This document shows, piece by piece, positions 6,198 through 12,323 of a stretch of DNA of 12,698 nucleotides (the first letter of the stretch is position 1; every line of letters starts with the position of its first letter). The position numbers and the translations under genes are program-made. Source of the stretch: an uncultured Faecalibacterium sp. (GTDB lineage: Bacteria; Bacillota; Clostridia; Oscillospirales; Ruminococcaceae). Under the pieces are notes generated by a model. It was not told the DNA's origin. It saw only the letters and a list, made by a program, of their open reading frames with translations, and did not search any database. Location: contig CAAFQM010000019.1 in NCBI GenBank assembly GCA_900765105.1, positions 1 through 12,698 of the forward strand, written 5' to 3'.

Positions 6198-6920
6198 ATG
6201 GTACAGGCATTGGAAAATATCATTGCCAAAAGCAGCAGTATCGTGTTTTTCGGCGGGGCAGGCGTCTCCACCGAGAGCGGCATCCCGGACTTCCGCAGCG
6301 TGGACGGGCTTTACCATCAGAAGTACGCTTACCCGCCGGAGACCATTCTGAGCCACACCTTCTGGGAAGAAAACCCGGAAGAATTCTACCGCTTTTACCG
6401 CGACAAGCTTATTGTGAAGGGCGCAAAGCCCAATGCGGCGCATCTGCGCCTTGCAAAGCTGGAACGGGAAGGCAAGCTGAAAGCGGTCGTCACCCAGAAC
6501 ATCGACGGCCTGCATCAGGCGGCGGGCAGCAAAACCGTGTATGAGCTGCACGGCAGCACCCTGCGCAACTACTGCACCTGCTGCGGCAAGTTCTATGATG
6601 TGGATTTCATCGCAAACAGCACCGGCGTGCCCCGCTGCACCGAGTGCGGCGGCATCGTCAAGCCGGATGTGGTGCTCTATGAGGAAGGTCTGGACGAAGA
6701 AGTGCTGTCCGGTGCGGTGAACGCCATCCGCCATGCGGATACCCTCATCATCGGCGGCACCAGCCTTGTGGTATACCCGGCGGCTGGGCTTATCCGCTAT
6801 TTCCGGGGCGACCATCTGGTGGTCATTAACATGCAGCCCACCGGTGCCGACGCCGAAGCCGACCTGTGCATCGCAAAGCCCATCGGGCAGGTGCTGAGTG
6901 AAGATGTGAAACTGGATTGA
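6198..6920 (+). CDS. NAD-dependent protein deacylase, Sir2 family
   Basis: 240 residues, a standard small bacterial sirtuin. It removes acetyl or other acyl groups from lysines using NAD+, giving nicotinamide and O-acyl-ADP-ribose. Motifs: GAGVSTESGIPDFRS at 20-34 (NAD binding), TQNIDGLH at 99-106, catalytic His118 in YELHGS, a complete zinc site of two CxxC pairs (Cys126/Cys129 and Cys147/Cys150), GGTSLVVYPA at 186-195 and NMQPT at 211-215. It lacks the long N-terminal extension that the open frame would allow back to 5883; the family start fits ATG 6198, with AAAGGGG at 6180-6186 (11-nt spacing, somewhat long; ATG 6168 is a possible alternative with no RBS). Divergent from ogt with overlapping promoters. 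The substrate cannot be told from sequence. Confidence 0.96.
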   Translation: MVQALENIIAKSSSIVFFGGAGVSTESGIPDFRSVDGLYHQKYAYPPETILSHTFWEENPEEFYRFYRDKLIVKGAKPNAAHLRLAKLEREGKLKAVVTQNIDGLHQAAGSKTVYELHGSTLRNYCTCCGKFYDVDFIANSTGVPRCTECGGIVKPDVVLYEEGLDEEVLSGAVNAIRHADTLIIGGTSLVVYPAAGLIRYFRGDHLVVINMQPTGADAEADLCIAKPIGQVLSEDVKLD

Positions 6921-6931
6921 AAATAAGCGTA

Positions 6932-6951
6932 GAGCGTGCGGTTTCGCGCTC
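6932..6951 (+). other. Small hairpin after the sirtuin gene
   Basis: GAGCGTG (6932-6938) can pair with CGCGCTC (6945-6951), seven pairs including one G-U, with a 6-nt loop. No T run follows, so it is at best a weak terminator or an RNA end-protecting stem. The sirtuin gene otherwise shows no terminator before the next gene. Confidence 0.35.
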
Positions 6952-7008
6952 CTTCTTGCCCCTGTTCTGTTATGGTGGAACCAGACTGAAATGAATGGGG
7001 GAAACCGG

Positions 7009-7635
7009 ATGATCCAGGTTTGCGATCCGCCGCGCACGCGGCAGGCGAGAAGGCTTTCGGCCGAGGAATTCTGCGGGCTGCTCCGCAGTGAAGTGAGCAG
7101 CATCTACCGTCCCCGCAGCGAAGTGCTGCGGATGATCACCGTGGGCGAGATGTGGGGGATTTGCGGGGCCAGAAGCGGGCCGACCGCGGGTTGTGTGCTT
7201 TTGCCGATGGATGCCGACACGGCAGCCGCCGGGGCGCTGCGCAGCTTTCTGGGCTGGGGACGCACGGCGGGCGGCTATTTCCTCACCCCGCCGGTGGGGG
7301 ACGGAGCGGACGTGCCCGCGCTACTGGCAGCGGCGGTGCTCCGGATGAAGGTGCTGGCACACCGCCGTCCCTGCTGGGCTGTGGCCGAGTGCACCGATGA
7401 AGCCAGCCTGCCGGTGCTGCTGCGGCAGGGCTTTGCACTGCGCGCCCTGCGCCCGTTGGACAGCCTTGCACCCTGCTTTTTGCTGCAGGCAGGCTGCCTG
7501 CCCGCCAATCAGCCGCCGGTGTGGGTCCCGCTGGAAGACAGGCGCACGCTGGCGCTCTGGCTGGCCCGGGGCTATGCCGCGCTGGAAAGCCGCGAAGGCC
7601 CGCAGGGAACGGTTCTGGCGCTTTATCCGCTGTAA
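7009..7635 (+). CDS. Hypothetical protein, possibly a degenerate GNAT fold
   Basis: 208 residues from ATG 7009; ATG 6991 six codons upstream is an alternative. GGGGGAA at 6996-7002 sits at good distance for 7009, like the RBS of the response regulator in this window. No signal peptide or membrane helix; rich in Ala, Leu and Arg. The C-terminal part, with ASLPVLLRQGF and a following hydrophobic strand ending CFLLQ, looks like the last helix and strand of a GNAT acetyltransferase, but I do not see a clear acetyl-CoA loop (Q/RxxGxG/A), so catalytic activity is doubtful. It ends 22 nt before the dehydrogenase gene and is probably co-transcribed with it. I do not recognise a named family, and the assignment to GNAT is a guess from pattern. 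Confidence 0.75.
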   Translation: MIQVCDPPRTRQARRLSAEEFCGLLRSEVSSIYRPRSEVLRMITVGEMWGICGARSGPTAGCVLLPMDADTAAAGALRSFLGWGRTAGGYFLTPPVGDGADVPALLAAAVLRMKVLAHRRPCWAVAECTDEASLPVLLRQGFALRALRPLDSLAPCFLLQAGCLPANQPPVWVPLEDRRTLALWLARGYAALESREGPQGTVLALYPL

Positions 7636-7657
7636 ATGGGAAAGAGAGGAAGTTCAA

Positions 7658-8620
7658 ATGAAAGCAGTCATTCTGGAAAGCTACGTCATGCAGCCCGGTG
7701 ACCTGGACTGGTCCGGCGTGCAGGCTCTTGTGCCGGACACCAAAAGCTATGTCCGCACCGCCTACGAGGAGATCGCACCCCGCATCGGGGATGCAGACCT
7801 TGTGCTTCTGAACAAATGCCGCATTGACGAGAATATTTTGTCGCAGTGCCCGAACCTGAAGTGGGTGGGCATCATTGCCACCGGCACGGACAACCTTGAC
7901 CTTGCCGCCTGCCGCCGCCACGGCGTGGATGTGGCCAATGTGCCGGGCTATTCTACTTACAGTGTCGCGCAGATGACCTTCAGCCTGCTGCTGGCCATCT
8001 GCCAGTGCGCCGAGCGCTACAACCGCGCCATGACCGACGGGCACTGGCAGCTGAATGTGCCCGCAGAGTACGGCCTTCTGCCGCAGATGGAGCTGCTGGG
8101 CAAGACCTTTGGCATCTACGGCTACGGCAGCATCGGGCGGCAGACGGCCCGCATTGCAAAGGCCTTCGGCATGAAGGTTCTGGTCTGCACCCGCACCGTT
8201 CGGCCGGAGTATGCTGCCGATGGGGTAGAGTTTGTGGATTTTGATACCCTGCTGGCGCGCAGCGACGTGCTGAGCCTGCACTGCCCGGCCACTCCGGCCA
8301 CCCGGGGCCTTATCAGCGCCGATGCCCTTGCAAAGGCAAAGCCGGGCATGATCCTGCTCAACACCGCCCGGGGCGCGCTGGTGGATGAAACGGCTGTGGC
8401 GGATGCGTTGGAAAGCGGGAAGCTTGCATTCTACGGTGCGGATGCCTTTGGCACCGAGCCGCTCCCGCAGGACAGCCGCCTGCGGAAACTGCCCAACGCT
8501 ATCCTGACACCGCACATTGCATGGACGACCAAAGAAGCCCTGCAGCGGCTGATGGATATCACCACCGGCAATCTGCGCAGCTTTCTGGCCGGCAGGGGCG
8601 AGAATATCGTCAACCCTTGA
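7658..8620 (+). CDS. D-2-hydroxyacid dehydrogenase (glycerate dehydrogenase/hydroxypyruvate reductase-like)
   Basis: 320 residues, full length for the D-isomer-specific 2-hydroxyacid dehydrogenase family, which interconverts 2-oxoacids and D-2-hydroxyacids with NAD(P)H. Seen: substrate-domain ATGTDNLDL at 74-82 and NVPGYSTYSVAQ at 94-105, the Rossmann loop GYGSIG at 155-160, catalytic Arg238 in NTARGALVDE, Glu267 in GTEPL and the acid/base His286 in TPHIAWTT. The HIAWTT ending and the C-terminal NLRSFLAGRGENIVNP are closest to glycerate dehydrogenase/hydroxypyruvate reductase. After the second Rossmann strand the usual NAD-selecting Asp is absent and the segment reads VCTRTVRPE (176-184), suggesting NADPH use. 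ATG 7658 has a clear RBS (AGAGAGGA at 7643-7650); the open frame back to 7397 is out-of-family sequence overlapping the gene upstream. Substrate not decided. Confidence 0.93.
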   Translation: MKAVILESYVMQPGDLDWSGVQALVPDTKSYVRTAYEEIAPRIGDADLVLLNKCRIDENILSQCPNLKWVGIIATGTDNLDLAACRRHGVDVANVPGYSTYSVAQMTFSLLLAICQCAERYNRAMTDGHWQLNVPAEYGLLPQMELLGKTFGIYGYGSIGRQTARIAKAFGMKVLVCTRTVRPEYAADGVEFVDFDTLLARSDVLSLHCPATPATRGLISADALAKAKPGMILLNTARGALVDETAVADALESGKLAFYGADAFGTEPLPQDSRLRKLPNAILTPHIAWTTKEALQRLMDITTGNLRSFLAGRGENIVNP

Positions 8621-8645
8621 TTTTGGCAGGGCGCTGTACTATACT
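8617..8645 (+). promoter_or_regulatory. Promoter of the flavodoxin gene
   Basis: TTGATT (8617-8622), exactly 17 nt, then TATACT (8640-8645): a good sigma-A-type promoter. The -35 box overlaps the TGA stop of the dehydrogenase gene. Predicted start near 8652 gives a leader of about 90 nt. Confidence 0.7.
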
Positions 8646-8701
8646 GTTCCATGGTTTCGGGCTCTCCCGGTAAAGGAACTGCCGTAAATATCGTATGCAC
8701 A

Positions 8702-8730
8702 AGAGCAGCGGGCAGCTTTGCTGCTGCTCT
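8702..8730 (+). promoter_or_regulatory. Leader hairpin touching the flavodoxin RBS
   Basis: AGAGCAGC (8702-8709) pairs perfectly with GCTGCTCT (8723-8730); inside, AGC (8714-8716) pairs with GCT (8720-8722) around a TTT loop, leaving a GGGC bulge on the left arm. The stem ends directly before the RBS GAGGGAGGT (8731-8739). It could protect the mRNA 5' part or tune translation; no known riboswitch class is recognised. Confidence 0.5.
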
Positions 8731-8742
8731 GAGGGAGGTAAA

Positions 8743-9234
8743 ATGAGCTACGCCATCGTATTCAGCAGCAGAACGGGTAACACCGGGCTGCTGGCACAGA
8801 CCCTGCGGGAGCAGCTGCCGCAGGCAGACTGCTGCTATTTTGGCACACCGGATGTTGCCGCACTGGCAGCGGACACCCTTTATGTGGGTTTCTGGACGGA
8901 TAAGGGCAAGGCGGACGCCGACACCCTGCAGCTGCTGCAGCAGCTGCGCGGCAAGCGGGTGTTTTTGTTCGGCACGGCAGGCTTTGGCGGCAGTACCTCC
9001 TACTTTGAAAAGATCCTTACCGCCACCCGGCAGGCGCTGGACGAAAGCAATACTGTCATCGGCAGCTTTATGTGTCAGGGCAAAATGCCGGTGTCCGTCC
9101 GGCAGCGGTACGAGGCCATGAAAGCACAGCCCGGCCACGCGCCCAATCTGGACGCTCTGATCGAAAACTTCGATAAGGCGCTCTCCCACCCGGACGCTGC
9201 AGATCTGGAGCAGCTGAAGCAGACTGTAAAGTAA
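8743..9234 (+). CDS. Flavodoxin family protein
   Basis: 163 residues. Small FMN-binding electron carrier of the flavodoxin fold. The phosphate-binding loop of FMN is clear: SSRTGNT at 8-14. The segments YVGFWTDKGKADADT, FLFGTAGFGGS and FMCQGKMP and the ending NFDKALSHPDAADLEQLK fit the Flavodoxin_3-type group, common in gut Firmicutes, in which the CQGKMP segment is a signature. It probably passes electrons to a reductase encoded elsewhere. The start is fixed by a strong RBS (GAGGGAGGT at 8731-8739) four nt before ATG 8743; the open frame back to 8695 would include the leader hairpin and is not used. It has its own promoter and ends at a terminator, so it is a single-gene unit. Confidence 0.94.
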   Translation: MSYAIVFSSRTGNTGLLAQTLREQLPQADCCYFGTPDVAALAADTLYVGFWTDKGKADADTLQLLQQLRGKRVFLFGTAGFGGSTSYFEKILTATRQALDESNTVIGSFMCQGKMPVSVRQRYEAMKAQPGHAPNLDALIENFDKALSHPDAADLEQLKQTVK

Positions 9235-9237
9235 GTA

Positions 9238-9278
9238 AAAAAGAGCGGTCGCACATGATTTTGTGCGACCGCTCTTTC
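9238..9278. terminator. Bidirectional terminator between convergent genes
   Basis: 15-bp perfect inverted repeat (9241-9255 with 9262-9276) with a 6-nt loop. On the minus strand it is followed by a T run (complement of the A run at 9237-9242), on the plus strand only by a short T stretch, so it is strongest for the minus-strand cell-wall genes but should also stop the flavodoxin transcript. Confidence 0.9.
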
Positions 9279-9293
9279 TGTATAGGACAAACG

Positions 9294-9986
9294 TTAGTCA
9301 ATGGTGGTTTTGGTGCGGCCAATGCCCAGCACGGCGGTGGAGATCTTTTTCCAGCTGTTGCACCCGCACACCCCGTCCACGGTCAGGCTGGTGCGCCGCT
9401 GGTAGCCCCGCAGAGCCTGCTCGGTGCGGGCACCAAAAATGCCGTCGATGCGGCTGCCGGTCTGGTAGCCCAGTGTGGAAAGCGCATCCTGCAGGATCAT
9501 CACATAGCAGCCCCGGCTGCCGCGCCGGAGAGTGGGGTAGCCTGCCGTGGTGCCGCTGCAGGCGGGTGTACCGTAGCGGCGGTCCATGTGCACCCATGTG
9601 GGGGTCTGGCTCAGCGGTTCCACATAGCCCCACGCTCCGGTGCTCCGGGCGGCATTGTAAATGGCGGTGCGCTGGCGCTGGTCAAGGCTTTGCCCCACAT
9701 CGAACGAAACACCGGCATAGTGCTGGCTGCGGGTGCCGTGGCCGCCCTCCCAGATGCGGCGGAAGGCGTCCCCCACCGGGATGCCCCTGCCGTACTTGCG
9801 GCGGGTCAGGTTCCACGCCTCCATGGCGGCAATGGTGGTCCACAGGGTAGGGCTGGACGACTTGCCCCGGAACTCCCGCAGCCGCAGGGTGGTCAGGGTG
9901 CTGTAAGGCATGGGGTCGTTCTCGTTCAGGTTTGTGTAGGTGTACACTTTGTTTTCGTAGGCGTCGTAGATCAAAAGGCGTGCCAT
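9294..9986 (-). CDS. M15-type peptidase with C-terminal peptidoglycan-binding domain
   Basis: 230 residues. The middle part matches the Peptidase_M15 (D-Ala-D-Ala carboxypeptidase-like) pattern: RSQHYAGVSFDVG at 86-98 supplies His89 and Asp96, and TWVHMD at 130-135 supplies His133, the expected three zinc ligands. A PG_binding_1 domain follows at about 150-215 (YPTLRRGSRGCYVMILQ, RIDGIFGART, LTVDGVCG). Such enzymes trim or cut peptidoglycan cross-links. There is no obvious signal peptide (start MARLLIYDAY), which is odd for a wall enzyme; the N-terminal 50 residues are not recognised. ATG 9986 lies 3 nt after the stop of the upstream repeat protein and has AAGGAGG just ahead of it, inside the end of that gene, so the two are coupled. 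The exact catalytic class is an inference from the three ligands. Confidence 0.88.
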   Translation of the reverse strand: MARLLIYDAYENKVYTYTNLNENDPMPYSTLTTLRLREFRGKSSSPTLWTTIAAMEAWNLTRRKYGRGIPVGDAFRRIWEGGHGTRSQHYAGVSFDVGQSLDQRQRTAIYNAARSTGAWGYVEPLSQTPTWVHMDRRYGTPACSGTTAGYPTLRRGSRGCYVMILQDALSTLGYQTGSRIDGIFGARTEQALRGYQRRTSLTVDGVCGCNSWKKISTAVLGIGRTKTTID

Positions 9987-9989
9987 CCT

Positions 9990-12185
9990 TCATTCCTCCT
10001 TCTCGCAGCCGCAGGGGTCGGCGCACTGGGCTTGCAAAGCATACCATGTTTCGCGGTACACGATGCCGTTCACCGGCTGCAGTCCCGCCTGCTGCTGGAC
10101 AGCCCGTACGGCAGCGGCGTCTGCCGCGCCAAAGCGGTTATTGTCGGCCACATAGTCCTCACCGCAGGAAAGCTGTGCCCGGCGGTTGAGCCAGCACTCC
10201 ACCTGTCCCACCTCCTGCCCGGCGCTGCCCTCCGCTATGGCGCGCCCCGGGTAAGCGGTGCTGGGTGGAACGTCCCGGTCCGGGTTCGGGGCATAGGCGG
10301 CCAGCTGCAGGCTCAGCGCCTCCACCGCCGTCCATGTGTCGGCATCTGCAACGCCGGTCTGCTCCAGCCCCAACAGCTGCTGGGCGCTGCGGGTGGCGGC
10401 GGCAGTCTCCTCGGTATAGCGGTCGGCAAGGGGCGGGGCCTCTACGCTGGAAAAATAATAGGCGATGCGCTGCAAAAGCAGATCATAGTACAGCACGGCC
10501 TCGCCGCTGCTGCCCACAGTCAGCGGGGTGCCGGGGTAGGGCATACGCTTTAAGGTGACCACCGGGCCGGAAGAGCGCAGCTGGCTGGCACGCCCATAGA
10601 GTGAGTTCCATGTGGTGCGCCCCACTACGCCGTCCACGGTAAGCCCCGCAAACCGCTGGTACGCCCGCACCGCGCGCTCAGTATCCGCGCCAAATTTGCC
10701 GTCAATGCTTACCGGCGGGATGCTGTTCTCGTAGGCGCTCATGAGGTAGAGGTAAAATTGCAGCTCCCGCACCGCTGTGCCGGAAGAGCCGGTGCGCAGC
10801 ACACCCGGGTACTCGCCGGGGCGCAGGGAGGATGAGAGCAGCCGGTTTGCGATATCGTTGTACACCTCGTACAGCTTTTGCCATGTGGTGCGCCCCACCA
10901 CCCCGTCTGCCGTCAGCCCGAAGTACCGCTGGAACCGCCGCACAGCCGCCGCCGTGCTCGCGCCGAATTTTCCGTCTACGGTCACGTTTTCAAGGCTTGT
11001 GTATACCGTGCGCGCGATCTTCAGCCAGAACTGCACCAGCCGCACGTTCTGCCCGGAGGAACCCTCCCGCAGCGGGGTGCCCGGGTAGGCGTTGGGGGTG
11101 CCGTTGTCGGACTGGATGCTGCGGAACTGGTCGTATACCTCGGTCCAGGTGGTGCGGCCCACCACGCCGTCTACCGTAAGACCATATTTGCGCTGGAAGG
11201 CGCGCACCGCATTGGCGGTGGCAGTGCCATATGCGCCGTCCACCTTTACGGCAGGGATGGCGCTTTCGTACTGCGCCAGCGTGTTCAGCCAGAATTGCAG
11301 CTGCTCCACGGCGCTGCCGGTGGAACCGGTGCGCAGGGTGGTGCCGCCCCAGGTGCCGTCCGAGAGGGTGCCGCTGGAAGTCTCGCCCTCGCTGGTCAGC
11401 TCGGCCAGATCCTTGACCGACACATAGATATAGCTGATCTTATACCAGGTCTGGCGGCCCACCATGCCGTCGGCGGTCAGATTGAACTGCTTCTGGAACG
11501 CTCGTACCGTGGCGGCCATCCGGCTGCCGAATACCCCGTCCACAGTCAGTTTGCCAAGGAAGGGGTAGTCCTTGGCGATGCGGTTCAGCTGCCGCTGCAG
11601 GGTGAACACCGCCGTGCCGCTGTCTCCCTGCCGGAGGGGCGAACCGGGGTAGCTCTGGGGGATGGACTGGATGTTGCTGGTACGCACGATCTCGATATCG
11701 CTGCCGTAGTAGTAGCGCAGGATCTGCAAAGCATTGCGCCCGTTGTTGGCCAGCGTCACCGTGCCCCACTGCTTGAGCCCCGGGCAGGTGACCGATTTGC
11801 CGTCGCAGTACTCGGAATAATAGGGGTTCACTGTGCCGCGCTTGCGCAGATAGGTGTTGAAAATGTCATCGGTGATGCGCACCATCACCTCGAACACCGT
11901 GCGCCCGTGGACGTAGTACTGGTCGTAGCTGGTGGAGTTGGTGATATTGAAGGTGTAGCCCTTGCTGGGGTACCATTCGGTGTAGATGCGGTTCAGCGCC
12001 AGCGAGATCTGGCAGTGGATGTTCGCCCGCAGTGCCTGCTCTGGCCACGGGGAGCAAAATAACCCAACTGGCCAAAGCTGTCTGCCCGGACTGCCGCAAG
12101 GCACGGAGCGAGATGCAGGAACTGGTCTGGGCGGCATCCTCGACTGGCGCAAAGGAATCGAACATGCGCTGCTTTTAGGTATCAA
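9990..12185 (-). CDS. SpoIID-like/peptidoglycan-binding repeat protein, 5' end disrupted
   Basis: An open frame of 731 codons. Residues 47-170 resemble the SpoIID-like part of clostridial peptidoglycan-binding proteins (WPEQALRANIHCQISLALNR, NSTSYDQYYV, YCDGKSVTCPGLKQWGTVTLA, ILRYYYGSDI). Six PG_binding_1-type repeats follow at about 179-250, 281-350, 367-439, 459-530, 549-622 and 645-718; the first four keep the DGxFG/DGxYG motif and the VVGRTTW-like ending, the last two are degenerate. The C-terminus is Cys-rich. In relatives I remember, WPE is preceded by a stretch ending SEIYPT and some 40 more residues; here the 46 residues before Trp47 look non-homologous and the only start is TTG 12185 without a good RBS. 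I read this as a gene whose promoter, start and catalytic Glu motif were lost at about 12048-12052; it may be a pseudogene. No signal peptide is seen. Confidence 0.85.
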   Translation of the reverse strand: MIPKSSACSIPLRQSRMPPRPVPASRSVPCGSPGRQLWPVGLFCSPWPEQALRANIHCQISLALNRIYTEWYPSKGYTFNITNSTSYDQYYVHGRTVFEVMVRITDDIFNTYLRKRGTVNPYYSEYCDGKSVTCPGLKQWGTVTLANNGRNALQILRYYYGSDIEIVRTSNIQSIPQSYPGSPLRQGDSGTAVFTLQRQLNRIAKDYPFLGKLTVDGVFGSRMAATVRAFQKQFNLTADGMVGRQTWYKISYIYVSVKDLAELTSEGETSSGTLSDGTWGGTTLRTGSTGSAVEQLQFWLNTLAQYESAIPAVKVDGAYGTATANAVRAFQRKYGLTVDGVVGRTTWTEVYDQFRSIQSDNGTPNAYPGTPLREGSSGQNVRLVQFWLKIARTVYTSLENVTVDGKFGASTAAAVRRFQRYFGLTADGVVGRTTWQKLYEVYNDIANRLLSSSLRPGEYPGVLRTGSSGTAVRELQFYLYLMSAYENSIPPVSIDGKFGADTERAVRAYQRFAGLTVDGVVGRTTWNSLYGRASQLRSSGPVVTLKRMPYPGTPLTVGSSGEAVLYYDLLLQRIAYYFSSVEAPPLADRYTEETAAATRSAQQLLGLEQTGVADADTWTAVEALSLQLAAYAPNPDRDVPPSTAYPGRAIAEGSAGQEVGQVECWLNRRAQLSCGEDYVADNNRFGAADAAAVRAVQQQAGLQPVNGIVYRETWYALQAQCADPCGCEKEE
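10032..11651 (-). repeat. Six tandem peptidoglycan-binding domain repeats
   Basis: Protein-level repeats of about 72-75 residues separated by linkers, at 11651-11436, 11345-11136, 11087-10869, 10811-10596, 10541-10320 and 10253-10032. At DNA level the block GTGGTGCG(C/G)CCCAC recurs at 10612, 10885 and 11149 (spacings 273 and 264), marking recent duplication of repeats 2 to 4. Each starts with a YPG or similar turn and LRxGSSG. Confidence 0.85.
12050..12178 (+). pseudogene. Possible 3' fragment of an unrelated gene at the junction
   Basis: Reading + strand codons that end with TAG at 12176-12178 gives an open, codon-rich frame of about 42 residues containing KAVCPDCRKARSEMQ and WAASSTGAKES, protein-like in composition, with a CPDC pair. 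It continues leftward only into the antisense of the SpoIID-like gene, so it has no start of its own. I do not recognise the family. The minus-strand reading of the same bases (the first 46 codons of the open frame at 12185) looks less like protein. It could equally be non-coding sequence brought in by a rearrangement. Confidence 0.35.
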
Positions 12186-12199
12186 TACGTGAAATTTTA

Positions 12200-12228
12200 T
12201 TGAAAATCCCTCATGGCGGTGGTAAAAT
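12200..12228 (+). promoter_or_regulatory. Promoter of the substrate-binding lipoprotein gene
   Basis: TTGAAA (12200-12205), 17-nt spacer, TAAAAT (12223-12228): a near-consensus sigma-A promoter. Predicted start near 12235 leaves a leader of about 90 nt before ATG 12324. The -35 box lies in a small inverted repeat ATTTT-ATTG-AAAAT (12194-12207). The rest of the 138-nt gap up to the gene shows no other clear feature. Confidence 0.7.
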
Positions 12229-12323
12229 AATCCTATATCTCTGTCGGGCTGTACCTATGCCTTTTTGCGGTATTCGGGAGTGCAGAACGACAGCTGCCCA
12301 AGAGTTGTGAGGAGAACGATTTG

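Noticed and set aside
8743..9234. Naming the flavodoxin as BilS of the bilirubin-reducing system
   Set aside because: Family resemblance is possible, but no bilirubin reductase gene or transporter is adjacent, so the specific role is not supported.
9255..10553. 432-codon plus-strand frame over the M15 peptidase and the repeat gene (also 10878-12062)
   Set aside because: Antisense to repeat-containing proteins with clear domain motifs; its apparent repeats merely mirror the coding repeats on the other strand.
10612..11170. Recurrent GTGGTGCGCCCCAC blocks as a possible CRISPR or regulatory repeat
   Set aside because: Spacing of about 264-273 bases in one reading frame matches the coding period of the peptidoglycan-binding domains.
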